Assembly (NCBI RefSeq): GCF_022370755.2
Contig: NZ_CP092364.2
Coordinates: forward strand, 3,348,001 to 3,412,000
DNA from: Mycolicibacterium goodii
Lineage (GTDB): Bacteria > Actinomycetota > Actinomycetes > Mycobacteriales > Mycobacteriaceae
Direction of reading: 5' to 3'
DNA length: 64,000 nt
Shown here: positions 1-9,992 of the stretch, one piece after another
How positions within the stretch are numbered: the first letter of the stretch is position 1
How the letters are laid out: every line of letters starts with the position of its first letter
Translations under genes and position numbers: made by a program
Notes under the pieces: model-generated
Seen by the model: the letters and a program-made list of their open reading frames with translations, nothing else
What the model was told of the DNA's origin: nothing
Database searches by the model: none

Positions 1-285
1 CGCCGGGTCGGTGAGCCGCAGCGCCGCGGCGACCGCGGCGTTGCCCTCGTGTCCCGACGAGCCGATCGTGTAGAAGCCCTTGCCCTGTGCCCGCAGCCAT
101 CGAGCCGCCAGGTCGAGATGACGGCTGGCCACCTGCGCCTCGAACAGCTCCAACGCCAGGTCCGGGGTCAACGCCGTGTCGGGCCACGGTTCCGCCTCCG
201 CCGGAGCGGACAGCTGCGAGACCACGGTCGTGAAATGGTCGTCGAGAGCCTCTTTGCGAGGGTTGGCCGTCGGGTTGTTGGCCAT
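1..285 (-). CDS. TPP-dependent 2-oxo acid dehydrogenase E1 component, N-terminal part (runs off window)
   Basis: Only the first 95 codons are inside the window; the reading frame is open to the left edge. The start ATG has a strong AGGAGG site 5 bases upstream. The visible protein has a short polar N-terminus, then a helix ending in GKGFYTIGSSGHEGNAA, which resembles the start of the thiamine-pyrophosphate domain of E1-alpha type dehydrogenases (branched-chain/acetoin dehydrogenase group). It lies 43 bases downstream of the acyl-CoA dehydrogenase gene and is the last visible gene of the catabolic operon, so it may oxidatively decarboxylate a 2-oxo acid made by the pathway. Whether it is an alpha subunit alone or an alpha-beta fusion cannot be seen. 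Confidence 0.6.
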   Translation of the reverse strand, partial: MANNPTANPRKEALDDHFTTVVSQLSAPAEAEPWPDTALTPDLALELFEAQVASRHLDLAARWLRAQGKGFYTIGSSGHEGNAAVAAALRLTDPA

Positions 286-328
286 CGGGCCTCCTGAGGT
301 CGTGGCGGATCGACGATTCGCCGTGCGG

Positions 329-1528
329 TCAGCGGAACGCACCGACGCCGGTGAGTGCCTGTCCGATGATCAGCGTATGCATCTCACTGGTGCCTTCGTA
401 GGTCAACACCGATTCGAGGTTGTTGGCGTGCCGCATCACGGGATACTCCCCAGTGATGCCGCTGGCGCCGAGCACGGTTCGCGCGGTACGGGCGATCTCG
501 ATGGCCTCCCGCACGTTGTTGAGTTTGCCGAGGCTGACCTGCTCGGGAGCCAGGTCGCCGGCGTCCTTCTGCCGCCCCAGGTGCAGTGCGAGCAGGAACC
601 CCTTGCCGTACTCCAGCGTCATGTCGGCGAGTTTCTGCTGGGTGAGTTGGAACGCACCGATGGGTCGGTCGAACTGTTCCCGTGAGCAGGCGTAGGTGAG
701 CGCGGTTTCCAGGCAGTCCCGTGCCGCGCCGAGCGCACCGAACACGATCCCGAAACGGGCCTCGTTGAGACAGCGCAGCGGTGCGCCCAGACCGGTCGCC
801 CCGGGCAGCCGGGCGCGGTCGGGAAGCCGAACCCCGTCGAGGACGAGTTCGCTCGTCACCGAGGCCCGCAGCGACATCTTGGATTTGATGGTGTTGGCGG
901 TGAACCCGGGCGTGTCGGTGGGGACGACGAATCCGCGGATCCCCTCGTCGGTACGCGCCCAGATGACGGCGACGTCGGCCACCGAGCCGTTGGTGATCCA
1001 CATCTTGGTTCCGTCGAGGACCCAGTCGCTGCCCGAGCGCGTCGCCTTGGTGCGCATCCCCGCCGGGTTGGAGCCGTGGTCGGGTTCGGTGAGGCCGAAG
1101 CACCCGATGCGGTGCCCCCTCGCCATGTCGGGCAACCACTCGGTCTTCTGGTCCTCACTGCCGAAGGCGTGGATCGCGTACATCGCCAGCGACCCCTGCA
1201 CGCTCACGAGCGAACGGATCCCCGAATCACCCGCTTCGAGTTCCAGGCATGCCAATCCGTATGCCACGGCCGACATCCCCGCGCAGCCGTAGCCCTCCAG
1301 ATGCATGCCGAGCAGTCCGAGCTCACCCAGTTCGGCGGCCAGTTCGCGCGCGGGCAGCTCACCGTTTTCGTACCAGGAGGCGACGTGGGGGCTGATCTTG
1401 CGCTGCACGACGCTGCGCACGGTGTCGCGGATCTCGCGCTCCTCGGCACTGAGCAGGGCATTGACCCCGATCAGGTCATCGGCGCTTCTGCGCTCTGAAC
1501 AGGGTTGCGCGACTGAGCTGTTGGTCAT
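329..1528 (-). CDS. Acyl-CoA dehydrogenase, glutaryl-CoA-dehydrogenase-like
   Basis: 399 aa, a normal length for an FAD acyl-CoA dehydrogenase. The substrate/FAD signature GCFGLTEPDHGSNP is near residue 150, and the C-terminal segment LTYEGTSEMHTLIIGQALTG carries the Glu that acts as catalytic base in the family; both segments look most like glutaryl-CoA dehydrogenases, which desaturate and decarboxylate glutaryl-CoA to crotonyl-CoA. The ATG at 1528 was chosen because homology begins there; the frame stays open further upstream but reads into the enamidase gene. It is 25 bases downstream of the enamidase-like gene, which fits a five-carbon dicarboxylate or branched relative as a product of that enzyme. 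The exact acyl-CoA substrate is not determined by the sequence. Confidence 0.8.
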   Translation of the reverse strand: MTNSSVAQPCSERRSADDLIGVNALLSAEEREIRDTVRSVVQRKISPHVASWYENGELPARELAAELGELGLLGMHLEGYGCAGMSAVAYGLACLELEAGDSGIRSLVSVQGSLAMYAIHAFGSEDQKTEWLPDMARGHRIGCFGLTEPDHGSNPAGMRTKATRSGSDWVLDGTKMWITNGSVADVAVIWARTDEGIRGFVVPTDTPGFTANTIKSKMSLRASVTSELVLDGVRLPDRARLPGATGLGAPLRCLNEARFGIVFGALGAARDCLETALTYACSREQFDRPIGAFQLTQQKLADMTLEYGKGFLLALHLGRQKDAGDLAPEQVSLGKLNNVREAIEIARTARTVLGASGITGEYPVMRHANNLESVLTYEGTSEMHTLIIGQALTGVGAFR

Positions 1529-1553
1529 CTTCGTGTACTCCTGTGTCGTCGGT

Positions 1554-2774
1554 TCAGCAGCATCCGGTGCCGCGTGCCGCGGCGGCGACGGGCAGATCCG
1601 GCTCACCGCGCCAGCGCACCGACCGGCTCGGTGGCGGTGTCTGCTGACTGCGGGTCTTGACCAGTGGCACCCCGTCGACGAGTACTGCCGCGATTCCGGG
1701 GAGGTCGCCCAGCGCGAACGATTCCAGGGCGTCGCCCGCGACCGACCCCGTGATCGGACCGAGAACCAGCAGATCGGCCGCTGCCCCTTCGACCAGCACG
1801 CCGGTGTCGAGACCGTGTGCCTTCGCGGTCTGTCCCGTGGCCGCGGCGACAGCGGTGAGCGGATCGACACCGCAGATCGAGGCGAGGAAGCACACGTTGC
1901 GCAACATTCCGCGCGGGATCACTCCGGTGCCTCCCGGCGTGTCGGTGCCGAGCGTCAGCCGATGCAGCTCGCCGCGTGCCGACAGCTCGTCGACCACGAG
2001 TTTCGTCGCCCGGTAGTTCATCGAGCTGCACACCTCCACGCTCGCCGACGGCAGATCGGCGATGATGCCCACGATGTCGTCGTCGGGCGCCGGGATGGGC
2101 CCGCCGGAGATGTGCCCGACGATGTCGGGCCGCACCGCCACCGCGACGTCGCGTCCGGCCACCCGGCTGGCACCCGATCGTGACACCCCACCGGAGTGCA
2201 TCTTGACGGTCATGCCACGTTCGTGGGCCCACTCGACATAGCGCTGAGCCTCGCCGTCGCCGAGGCGATTCCAGTCGTAGAAGATGAATTTGAGGTGCCT
2301 GATGCCCTCCCGGTGTGCCCGGTCGAAGTGTTCCTCGGTCATCCCGGGGACCAGCAGCACCGTGCCCGCATCGACCTTCACCCCGGACGGCCGTGAGCGG
2401 CCCGTGGTGTGCCGCGACGTGATTGCGATGCTCAACACGAGCTCAGGCGTCAACGCACCGAAATCCAGTCCGGGAATGTGCAATTCGCCTGCCGACACCA
2501 TCGACGTGGTGCCGCCGTGGAGGTAGTTGCCGATCCATCCGATCGAGTTCTGCGCAGGCGTCCACTCACCGAAGGTCGGGTGCACGTGCCCGTCGACGAG
2601 GCCGGGCATCACGGTCAGACCACCCACCGAGAGGACCCGGTCGGGGGTCGGATGGTCGACGCCGACGCCCGCGACACGGCCGTCCTCGATCAGCAGCGTG
2701 GTGTCGCGCACCGGTTTCATCGTCGCGTCGCCATGCAGCAGGAGTCCGATGTCCTCCACCAGCAGTGTCGGCAC
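1554..2774 (-). CDS. Enamidase-like amidohydrolase
   Basis: 406-aa amidohydrolase-fold metalloenzyme. Visible metal-site motifs are HVH at residues 63-65, then KMHSGG, VGHISGG and LGTDTPGG in the expected order. From memory of the family, the segments around the third and fourth motifs and the C-terminal stretch closely parallel enamidase of Eubacterium barkeri, the zinc enzyme that hydrolyses 6-oxo-tetrahydronicotinate to 2-formylglutarate and ammonia. The start is a GTG at 2774 with AGGAGG directly upstream; the longer open frame is an artefact running into the neighbouring gene. It sits between the Mo-hydroxylase subunits and the acyl-CoA dehydrogenase. Enamidase-type cyclic-amide hydrolysis is the best call; another cyclic imide or lactam is possible. 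Confidence 0.75.
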   Translation of the reverse strand: MPTLLVEDIGLLLHGDATMKPVRDTTLLIEDGRVAGVGVDHPTPDRVLSVGGLTVMPGLVDGHVHPTFGEWTPAQNSIGWIGNYLHGGTTSMVSAGELHIPGLDFGALTPELVLSIAITSRHTTGRSRPSGVKVDAGTVLLVPGMTEEHFDRAHREGIRHLKFIFYDWNRLGDGEAQRYVEWAHERGMTVKMHSGGVSRSGASRVAGRDVAVAVRPDIVGHISGGPIPAPDDDIVGIIADLPSASVEVCSSMNYRATKLVVDELSARGELHRLTLGTDTPGGTGVIPRGMLRNVCFLASICGVDPLTAVAAATGQTAKAHGLDTGVLVEGAAADLLVLGPITGSVAGDALESFALGDLPGIAAVLVDGVPLVKTRSQQTPPPSRSVRWRGEPDLPVAAAARGTGCC

Positions 2775-2827
2775 GTAACCTCCTGGATAGTTGATTGTCT
2801 GTACCTGAGACTGAAATGCCGGGCTCG

Positions 2828-3328
2828 TCAACCGTCGGCGGCGTCGAGCACCGCCTGCACGATGCCCTGATAGCCCGTGCACCGGCAGATGTTGCCGGAC
2901 AGGGCTTCCCGGACACTGTCCTCGGTCAGCGGTTTCTCCGTGTCCGGATCGCGCAGCAGCTCGACCGCCGCCACGAGGAAACCGGGTGTGCAGAAACCGC
3001 ACTGCAACCCGCCGCGTTCGGAAAAGGCCTGCCGCAGCCGCCGTGTCTCCTCGAACTCGTCGAGCCCCTCGACGGTGGTCACCCGCATACCGTCGGCCTG
3101 CACCGCGAGCATCAGACACGCCCGCGCGCTGCGGCCGTCGATGAACACCGTGCATGCACCGCACACCCCGTGTTCACAGCCGAGATGCGTTCCGGTGAGC
3201 CGCAGCTCGTCGCGCAGGAAGTCGGCAAGGGTGAGCCGCGGCGGGACCGTGCGCTGGACCGCTCTGCCGTTGACCACGACCGACACCGCGACACCCGCCG
3301 GACGATCAGAGGATTCAACCGCCTGCAT
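2828..3328 (-). CDS. Molybdenum hydroxylase small subunit, [2Fe-2S] protein (CoxS/XdhA type)
   Basis: 166 aa. It shows both iron-sulfur motifs of the xanthine oxidase family: CEHGVCGAC plus a later Cys for the plant-ferredoxin-like cluster, and CGFCTPGF with CRCTGY for the second, helical cluster domain. Electrons pass from the Mo centre through these clusters to the FAD subunit. The ATG at 3328 has an AGGAG-like site and lies inside the end of the FAD-subunit gene (14-base overlap), indicating translational coupling. It is the third gene of the large-medium-small order of the complex and is followed 53 bases later by the enamidase gene. Confidence 0.92.
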   Translation of the reverse strand: MQAVESSDRPAGVAVSVVVNGRAVQRTVPPRLTLADFLRDELRLTGTHLGCEHGVCGACTVFIDGRSARACLMLAVQADGMRVTTVEGLDEFEETRRLRQAFSERGGLQCGFCTPGFLVAAVELLRDPDTEKPLTEDSVREALSGNICRCTGYQGIVQAVLDAADG

Positions 3329-4196
3329 CGACTCGCTCCTGCCTCTCACCGACGCGTCGGGTCGCCTCGGTCAGCGCCTCGGCCAACGCCGTCTCACACA
3401 GCCGCCGCGAATAGTCGGGATCGTCCGACGACGGGTCGGTGGACGCCGCCCACCGCCTCGCCAGTGCTTCCCACAGGCGTGTCGACGGGCGCTCGCCCAC
3501 CACGTCGTCGCCCACGAACAGCAGCGGCCGGTCCGCAGCACTGAGCACGGCACACCGCAGCGAGCAGATCCGGCCGTCGGCGTCCAGACCGATCACGGCG
3601 CCCGCGCCGGCAAGACCGTAATCACCGTGCTGATGGGCGTATTCGACGAACCCCCAGCCCTGTCCGTAGCGGGCGGTGGGAATCGACACCCACGTGATGA
3701 GCTCGTCGGGTTCAAGAGCACTCGTGAAGTACGAGACGAACATGTCCTCGGCACGCACCTGGCGACGACCCCGCGCCGCCGACTCCACGTGGAATGTCGC
3801 TCCGAGAACCAGCGTGGACAACGGCATCTCGGCCGCAGGATCCGCGTGGGCCACCGAGCCGCCGATCGTGCCGCGGTTGCGGATACCGATGTGACCGATG
3901 TGCCGCGCCGCGTCGGCGAGCAGCGGGGTCCGTGCCGCGATCAGCGGATCCGTCTCGACGGTGCGGTGGGTGACCAGCGCCCCGAGGATCAGGTCCTCGG
4001 TGTCGTCGAAGATGCGCCGGAGTTCGTCGAGGCGGCCGATGTCGACGATCACGCTGGGCCGGGCCAGACGCAGGTTCATCAACGCCATCAACGATTGACC
4101 ACCCGCCATCACCTTGGCGTCGGGATACGTCGCGAGCTGCTCCAGGGCCTCGGCGACGGTGGTGGGTCGAAGGTAATGGAACGGCGCAGGTTTCAC
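3315..4196 (-). CDS. Molybdenum hydroxylase medium subunit, FAD-binding (CoxM type)
   Basis: 293 aa, the usual length for the stand-alone FAD subunit. The FAD loops AGGQSLMALMNLR (near residue 35) and TIGGSVAHADPAAEMP (near residue 105) are intact, followed by the C-terminal CO-dehydrogenase flavoprotein domain. It starts with GTG in a GTGA overlap with the stop of the large-subunit gene. It should receive electrons from the [2Fe-2S] subunit and hand them to an acceptor; because a CoxG-like membrane protein is encoded in the same regulon, the acceptor could be the quinone pool rather than NAD. Confidence 0.9.
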   Translation of the reverse strand: MKPAPFHYLRPTTVAEALEQLATYPDAKVMAGGQSLMALMNLRLARPSVIVDIGRLDELRRIFDDTEDLILGALVTHRTVETDPLIAARTPLLADAARHIGHIGIRNRGTIGGSVAHADPAAEMPLSTLVLGATFHVESAARGRRQVRAEDMFVSYFTSALEPDELITWVSIPTARYGQGWGFVEYAHQHGDYGLAGAGAVIGLDADGRICSLRCAVLSAADRPLLFVGDDVVGERPSTRLWEALARRWAASTDPSSDDPDYSRRLCETALAEALTEATRRVGERQERVDAGG

Positions 4197-6550
4197 GACG
4201 CGGTCCTCGTGAGTGCGCGGCACAGGGCACCGGTGGGGATCGGGGTTCGGTCGATGTGCACCCGGCCGTCGAGAGCGTCGTCGACAGCGGCCGCCACCGC
4301 CGAATAGACCGCGATCGTGCCGCTCTCTCCGACTCCACGCACCCCGAGGGGGTTCGCCGGTGTGTCGACATGCAGGTGCCGCACACGGACCCGCGGGACG
4401 TCGGTGGTCAGCGGCAGATGGTACGCGGCGAACGTCGTCGATTGGGGCTGCCCGGCATCCGAGTACGCCCACTGCTCGAACAACGTTCCGCCGATGCCTT
4501 GTGCCACACCGCCGATGATCTGACCCTCGACGATGCGCGGATTGATCTCCCGTCCACCTTCGTGGGACACCGCGTAGCGCAGCACCTTCACGATGCCGGT
4601 GTTTCGGTGCACCCCGACGATCGCGGCGTGCACCCCCATCGTCCAGGTGACCGTCGAAACCCGGTGCACGGCACTGACGTCGAGCGGTCCCCCGGTCTCC
4701 AAGGCGCCACCGACGCCCGCCGCGTCGGCCAGATCCGCCCAGTCGAGTGTGCGCTGCCCACCGATCCGGAAACGGCCGTCGCGGTACCGGACGTTCTCCC
4801 GTCCCGCACCGGTGAGCCGCGCGACCCGGTCGATCGCCGAGTCGACGAGTTCCTGTGCGGCCCTGTGCACGGCCGAGCCCGCGAGAACCGCCGAACGGCT
4901 TGCGAACGTCCCGACCCCCTCCGGGAGTCGCTCGGTGTCGCCGGGCAGATAGATCACCTGGTCCATCGGCACCGCGAGAGCTTCGGCAGCGACCTGCACG
5001 AACACCGTTTCATGGCCCTGCCCGGCCGACGCCGCACCCGCGGTCACCTCGAAGCGGCCATCCGGCAACAGTCGGATCCTCGCCGTCTCGTGAGGTCCTC
5101 GTCCGGTGGCCTCCAGGTACGACGACAGGCCGTAGCCGATCCGGTACTGCGGATACTCTGCGGCACAACGCCCGACCTCGTCGCGGGGCAACGCCTCGAG
5201 GACCGATTCGAGACAGGCGCGGTAATCGCCGCCGTCGTACTCGATCGGCACACCGTCGCGGTACGGGATCGGCCGCGGGTAGGGCATGTCGGCCGCCGTG
5301 AGCAGATTGCGGCGGCGGATCTCCTCGCCGGTGATGCCCAGTTCGCGCGCCGCCGCATCGAGGCTGCGCTCAAGGGCGAACGTCGCCTCGGGCCGCCCGG
5401 CGCCGCGATACTGCGCCACGAGGGTCTTGTTGGTCAGCACCGCGCGCCCGGTGATCTCGGCAGCGGGCACACGGTAGGGACCGAGCAGGTGGATTGCGGT
5501 GTTGGCGACGATGCCTGCGACCCACAGGCTGCCCGCACCGATGTCGACCAGGAAGTCGTCGGCCCAGGCGATGATGTGGCCCTGCTCATCGACGGCGAGC
5601 CTGGTGTGGTGGATCTGGTCCCGGCCCTGGGCGCTGGCCACCAGATGTTCCTGGCGGTCCTCGACCCAGATCAGTCTCCTGTGCGTCTCCCGGGCGAGCC
5701 GGGCCAGCAGGATCTCCTCGGCGTAGACATTCGCCTTGGTGCCGAATCCGCCCCCGACGTCGGGAACCGAGACCTTGACATCAGCATGCGCCCATCCCGT
5801 CACCGCGCAGATCGCGTTTCGCACCATGTGCGGCACCTGGGTCGACGTGACGATCTCGACTCGCTGCCTCCTGACGTCGAAGTCGGCCACCACACCGCGG
5901 CATTCGAGTGGCACCGCGCCGTGCCGGTTCATTCGGTAGGTGCCCGAGACCACCGTGGCCGCGGACGTGAAGGCATTGCCGGGATCCCCGAACGAGTAGT
6001 GCATCCGGGCCACCGCGTTGCTGTCGAGGTGATCGAAGAGCACCGGGCTCCGTGGTTGCAGCGCCTCGGCCGGGTCGGTGACCGCAGTTCGCGACACGTA
6101 ATCCACCTCGATGGCCTCCGCCGCGTCCTCGGCCAGGTAGCGGTCCTCGGCGATGACGGCGGCCACGGGCTGACCGACGAAATACACGCGGTCGGACGCG
6201 ATGACCGGCAGACGCTGCTCGGCGAGCTCGAGCGACGTGGCCGCGGTGAACCCGTCATCCGGTGTGGTCAGCGACGGGATGCACACACCCGCCATACCGA
6301 GGTCTTCGGCACAGAAGACGCCGATCACGCCCGGCATCCGGGCCGCCGCGGCGGTGTCGATCCGGGCGATGTCGGCGTGCGGTTCGGTGGACCTGAGGAA
6401 CACCACGTGGTGAGCGCCCGCGGCCAGGTCCGCCACGAACTGTCCCCGGCCGCCGAGCATGCGATCGTCCTCACGACGCCGCACCGAGCTACCGATGAGA
6501 CCCCGCCCAGTTGCGTTGGAGCTCAATGGAGTCGTTTCTCCCACTGCCAC
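4193..6550 (-). CDS. Molybdenum hydroxylase large subunit (form-II CoxL-like, xanthine oxidase family)
   Basis: About 785 aa. N-terminal aldehyde-oxidase a/b hammerhead domain, then the molybdopterin-binding domain with GGGFGTK, QYRGAGRPEA, GQGHETVF and, near the C-terminus, GVGESGT holding the catalytic Glu. The loop reads YRGAGR rather than the Cys-containing AYRCSFR of true CO dehydrogenase, so this is a form-II type enzyme that probably hydroxylates an organic substrate such as an N-heterocycle. The start is a GTG within the end of the permease gene (28-base overlap); a second GTG two codons later is an alternative. First of the three subunit genes. Confidence 0.88.
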   Translation of the reverse strand: MAVGETTPLSSNATGRGLIGSSVRRREDDRMLGGRGQFVADLAAGAHHVVFLRSTEPHADIARIDTAAAARMPGVIGVFCAEDLGMAGVCIPSLTTPDDGFTAATSLELAEQRLPVIASDRVYFVGQPVAAVIAEDRYLAEDAAEAIEVDYVSRTAVTDPAEALQPRSPVLFDHLDSNAVARMHYSFGDPGNAFTSAATVVSGTYRMNRHGAVPLECRGVVADFDVRRQRVEIVTSTQVPHMVRNAICAVTGWAHADVKVSVPDVGGGFGTKANVYAEEILLARLARETHRRLIWVEDRQEHLVASAQGRDQIHHTRLAVDEQGHIIAWADDFLVDIGAGSLWVAGIVANTAIHLLGPYRVPAAEITGRAVLTNKTLVAQYRGAGRPEATFALERSLDAAARELGITGEEIRRRNLLTAADMPYPRPIPYRDGVPIEYDGGDYRACLESVLEALPRDEVGRCAAEYPQYRIGYGLSSYLEATGRGPHETARIRLLPDGRFEVTAGAASAGQGHETVFVQVAAEALAVPMDQVIYLPGDTERLPEGVGTFASRSAVLAGSAVHRAAQELVDSAIDRVARLTGAGRENVRYRDGRFRIGGQRTLDWADLADAAGVGGALETGGPLDVSAVHRVSTVTWTMGVHAAIVGVHRNTGIVKVLRYAVSHEGGREINPRIVEGQIIGGVAQGIGGTLFEQWAYSDAGQPQSTTFAAYHLPLTTDVPRVRVRHLHVDTPANPLGVRGVGESGTIAVYSAVAAAVDDALDGRVHIDRTPIPTGALCRALTRTAS

Positions 6551-7311
6551 AACAGGATCGAGATGGCGAACGAAATGGTGATCAGCAGCATGATGGTGGC
6601 GACCATCGACGGGTAGTCACCGTGGCTGTAGGACTGAAGCACCACTCGTCCGAGGCCCCTTCTGGTGGCGAAGAACTCGGAGAGCACCACGCCGACCACG
6701 GCCAGGCTCACCGCGAGCCGGATGCCCGTGAGCAGGGGCCGCCGGATCGCCGGGATGATGATGTGGGTCAGCATCTGCCGGTTGCTGGCCCGTACCGAGC
6801 GCGCGAGCTTCCAGTACACCCGGGGTATCTCCTGGACGCCGGTGGACACGTTGATCAGCACCGGGAACAACGCGAACAGCACCCCCATGACCACCTTCGA
6901 ACCGGTCAGGCTGAAGATGGGCAGCAACACGGGATACAGGACGATTTTCGGGATCCCGTTGAGGACGATCAGCATCGGCTCGAACATGACCCGCAACCGC
7001 TCGGACAGCCCGAGCAGCAACCCGAGACCACCGCCCACCGCGGTGCCGAAGACGAACGCCAGCAACACCGATTGCGCGGTGACCCGCAGGTCGAACAGAT
7101 ACGCCGGATCCGAGAGGTTCGTCACCAGCACGCCGAGGGTCTGCAGCGGCGACGGGATCACGAACGTCAGATCCGAGAAGATCTCCCATACGACCAGCAC
7201 GACCACGGCCAACAGCGACGCTCCGACGGCCTGGTTGCCGAGCAGTGTGCGCCATCGCGACGGCCTTGTCGGCGTGGCGCTCCCGGCGGCGTTGTCGATC
7301 GTGGCGGTCAT
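6523..7311 (-). CDS. ABC transporter permease (SsuC/TauC-like)
   Basis: 262 aa with about six hydrophobic segments. The EAA loop of BPD-type permeases is seen as YWKLARSVRASNRQMLTHII (near residues 165-185), the site that docks the ATPase. The start ATG at 7311 has GGGAGGAA upstream and overlaps the previous permease stop as ATGA. It is the second of two different permeases, which together with the ATPase and binding protein form a complete importer. The family typically imports sulfonates, nitrate, taurine or pyrimidine/thiamine precursors; here the context suggests the substrate of the molybdenum hydroxylase. Confidence 0.88.
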   Translation of the reverse strand: MTATIDNAAGSATPTRPSRWRTLLGNQAVGASLLAVVVLVVWEIFSDLTFVIPSPLQTLGVLVTNLSDPAYLFDLRVTAQSVLLAFVFGTAVGGGLGLLLGLSERLRVMFEPMLIVLNGIPKIVLYPVLLPIFSLTGSKVVMGVLFALFPVLINVSTGVQEIPRVYWKLARSVRASNRQMLTHIIIPAIRRPLLTGIRLAVSLAVVGVVLSEFFATRRGLGRVVLQSYSHGDYPSMVATIMLLITISFAISILLWQWEKRLH

Positions 7312-8159
7312 CGGTTCCTCCCACGCAGCAGGATGCGCTCGACCAGCGCCAACAGCACCGTCAGGATGCACGAGAGGATCAGCACCACGGCGATGTAGGC
7401 GAACATCTCGTTGTTGTCGAAGATCTCGTACAGATACCGGATGCGGTAACCCAGTCCCGCCTGAGCGGTCGTGAATTCCATCGCGATCGTCCCGATGAGC
7501 GCGTACACCACCGCGAGGCGCAGCCCTGCGACGATGTACGGGCCCGCGGCCGGTATCGCGATCGCGAACAGCGTCTGTCGCGGTGAGGCCTTCAACGACC
7601 TCGCCAGCTTGAGATACACCGCGGGCATCGAGTTCAACCCGACGGCGGTGTTGAGCGCCATCGGGATCGCCGCCATCACCGTGGCAAGGATGATCACCGA
7701 CATGGCATTGATGCCGACCAGCACGATCATCACCGGGTAGAACAGCACGAGCGGCACGGCGTAGAACGACACCAGGTACGGCTCGAAGATGCGCCCCACC
7801 GTGGGCACCTTCCAGAAGATCAGGCCTGCGGCGAATCCCAGCAGGCTTCCGAACACGATCGCGCACGCCACCTCGAATCCGGTGCGTCCGGCGTCGCCCC
7901 AGAACTGCGGGTCACCCAGCAGTGAGACCAGCTCGGAGAGGATGACCGACGGTGCGGGCAGCACCTGCGCGCTCCACAGCCCCACCCGCGCGCCGATCTC
8001 CGCGAGGCCGATGAGACCGCCGAGCAGCACGACCGTCGAGATCGCGCTGATCGCAAAGTTGCTCAGCTTGCGCTTACGGCGAGCGGTCTCCGGCTCGCGG
8101 TTGTCCGGTTCCATGGCTTCGGCGGGTAGATCCTCTTGCGCCACAAACGAAGTCGTCAC
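7308..8159 (-). CDS. ABC transporter permease (SsuC/ThiX-like)
   Basis: 283 aa. A charged cytoplasmic N-terminus of about 30 residues precedes the first membrane helix; about six helices follow, with the EAA loop [20 protein letters not shown] in the second half. The start is a GTG overlapping the ATPase stop as GTGA, and its own stop overlaps the next permease start as ATGA. Two paralogous permeases suggest a heterodimeric channel. The distance between them in sequence shows an old duplication, not a recent one. Confidence 0.87.
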   Translation of the reverse strand: MTTSFVAQEDLPAEAMEPDNREPETARRKRKLSNFAISAISTVVLLGGLIGLAEIGARVGLWSAQVLPAPSVILSELVSLLGDPQFWGDAGRTGFEVACAIVFGSLLGFAAGLIFWKVPTVGRIFEPYLVSFYAVPLVLFYPVMIVLVGINAMSVIILATVMAAIPMALNTAVGLNSMPAVYLKLARSLKASPRQTLFAIAIPAAGPYIVAGLRLAVVYALIGTIAMEFTTAQAGLGYRIRYLYEIFDNNEMFAYIAVVLILSCILTVLLALVERILLRGRNR

Positions 8160-8956
8160 GTCGCGGCCGCCTCCTGTTGCTTGAACCCACGCATGGACTC
8201 GGCCTGCAGCGACGTCCAGATCCGGTTCTGCAACTCGTTGAACTCCGGCGTCGACACCATGCTCGCATCACGCTCGGCGGGCAGGTCGATATCGACGACG
8301 TCGATGATCGAACCCGGTCGATACGACATCACCCAGACCTGTTGGGACAGCAGGATCGCCTCGGAGATGTCGTGGGTGACGAACACGATGGTCTGGTGCG
8401 TACGGGCCCAGATCTGCCGGATCTCGGCGCCGAGGAACAGCCGCGTCTGCTGATCCAGCGCCGCGAACGGCTCATCCATCAGCACCACCTCTGGCTCCAC
8501 GGCCAGGGTGCGTGCCAGCGCGACGCGTTGCCGCATACCGCCGGAGAGCATCGACGGATACGACTTCTCGAACCCGTCGAGCCCGACCAGTTCGATCGCA
8601 CTCTTGGCCCGCCGCCGGCGTTCGGCCTTGTCCACGCCGATCATCTCCATGGCGAACGCGACGTTCTCCTCCACGGTTCGCCACGGAAGCGTCGAATCCT
8701 CCTGGAAGACAACACCGATCGCCGGATCCGGCCCGGTCACCGGCTTACCCGCCACCCGGACCTGCCCCGTGGAGGCCTTCTGCAGGCCCGCGATCACCGC
8801 CAGCAGTGTCGACTTGCCGCATCCGCTCGGGCCGACGATCGACACGAAGCTCGCGTGCGGGACATGCTGGTCAATCCCGGTCACCGCGGTCACCTTGCCC
8901 GCTGGGACATCGAACACGACCGATACGTCTTCGATGCGGATACCGTCACGATCCAT
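8156..8956 (-). CDS. ABC transporter ATPase (SsuB/TauB-like)
   Basis: 266 aa. Walker [11 protein letters not shown]-loop FQEDSTLPW, signature LSGGMRQR, Walker B VVLMDEP and the switch His in FVTHD are all present in order, so the ATPase should be active. The start ATG at 8956 begins just before the first beta strand and has GAAGAGG upstream; the longer open frame runs back into the binding-protein gene and is not used. The gene lies 29 bases after the binding protein and overlaps the first permease by GTGA. Confidence 0.92.
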   Translation of the reverse strand: MDRDGIRIEDVSVVFDVPAGKVTAVTGIDQHVPHASFVSIVGPSGCGKSTLLAVIAGLQKASTGQVRVAGKPVTGPDPAIGVVFQEDSTLPWRTVEENVAFAMEMIGVDKAERRRRAKSAIELVGLDGFEKSYPSMLSGGMRQRVALARTLAVEPEVVLMDEPFAALDQQTRLFLGAEIRQIWARTHQTIVFVTHDISEAILLSQQVWVMSYRPGSIIDVVDIDLPAERDASMVSTPEFNELQNRIWTSLQAESMRGFKQQEAAAT

Positions 8957-8985
8957 GGCTGCCTCTTCGGGGTAGATGACGTGTT

Positions 8986-9966
8986 TCAGAGTTCGGAGCG
9001 GGCGTCGTCGGGAAGGTACTGCTGATCCAGCGTCGACGCCCAGTCGATCGGCTCGGAGATCTGACCCGCGCCCACCATCAGATCCGACAGGTTCCGCAGC
9101 CCGTCGGCGTCGACCTTCAGCGAATATCCCTTGGCGAGGTCGGGATTGCTGTCGAACGCCGACTTCATGATCTCGGGGCTGACCCCCACCAGCGGTGCGA
9201 TCTCCGCCGCGGCCTCGTCCGTGTTGGCCACGAGCCAATCGTTCAGCCGGTCGGCAACGACGAAGAACTTGCGGACGTTGTCGGGGTTCTGCTCGGCGTA
9301 CGTGGTGTTGATCGCCACCAGATCAGCGGGCAGGTCACCGACCACGTCACGCGAATCGACCAGCACCTGTGCGTTCTCCGTCGCCTGCTTGCTGGCGATG
9401 AACGGTTGCATGGCCCAGCCGGCGGTGATCTGGCCGGCCTTCGCCGCCGTCCAGTTGTCGCCCATCGGGCCCACCGCCTGCGACTTGACGCCGAGTTCGC
9501 GTTCGAGACCCTTCACGATCAGCTCGGTGGACGAACCGGCCGAGCTGAACCCCAGGGTGGCGCCTTCGAGCTTGCGCCCGGGCGGGCTGATCCAGGAGAA
9601 ATCGTTGATCTGGAACCACGGCGCGATCACCTTGAGATTCGAATTCGGTTGCTGCGCGGCAAGAATCACCGAACTGTTACCCGCGATCGCCATGTCCGCA
9701 TCACCGCTGGTGACGACGCGCAGCGTGTTGCCGCCGCCACCACCGGAGTACAGGTCGACGTCGAGGCCCTCTTCCTTGAACCAGCCCTTGTCGATGCCGA
9801 CCTGAAGGATCGCCATGAACGGCAGGCTGTCGACGCCCGTCGCCGAGATGCTGAGCGTGCTGGTGCCGCTGGTGGGGCCGGCGGATTCGTCGGCGCACGC
9901 CGTCGACCCGAGCACGAGGGCGACCGCAGTGCCTGCCACTGCCAGAACTTTGGGGAACCAGGACAT
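8986..9966 (-). CDS. ABC transporter substrate-binding lipoprotein (NMT1/SsuA-like)
   Basis: 326 aa. The N-terminus has a hydrophobic signal segment ending in LGSTAC, a lipobox-like site (Cys 24), so it is probably an exported lipoprotein. The body is an NMT1/THI5/SsuA-type periplasmic binding protein: [16 protein letters not shown] near residue 58 and [12 protein letters not shown] in the second lobe. This group binds sulfonates, pyrimidine precursors, riboflavin or other small heterocycles. The ATG at 9966 has GGAGG upstream. A GntR-like operator copy lies 27 bases upstream, so it may have its own regulated promoter inside the operon. Confidence 0.85.
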   Translation of the reverse strand: MSWFPKVLAVAGTAVALVLGSTACADESAGPTSGTSTLSISATGVDSLPFMAILQVGIDKGWFKEEGLDVDLYSGGGGGNTLRVVTSGDADMAIAGNSSVILAAQQPNSNLKVIAPWFQINDFSWISPPGRKLEGATLGFSSAGSSTELIVKGLERELGVKSQAVGPMGDNWTAAKAGQITAGWAMQPFIASKQATENAQVLVDSRDVVGDLPADLVAINTTYAEQNPDNVRKFFVVADRLNDWLVANTDEAAAEIAPLVGVSPEIMKSAFDSNPDLAKGYSLKVDADGLRNLSDLMVGAGQISEPIDWASTLDQQYLPDDARSEL

Positions 9967-9992
9967 CTGACGAAACCTCCGGTGCTGGATAT

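Noticed and set aside
4193..4196. CO dehydrogenase as identity of the Mo enzyme
   Set aside because: The large subunit lacks the Cys-containing AYRCSFR loop of form-I CO dehydrogenase.
4256..6616. 786-codon open frame opposite the Mo large subunit
   Set aside because: Shadow of a strongly supported gene; Arg/His-rich translation without motifs.
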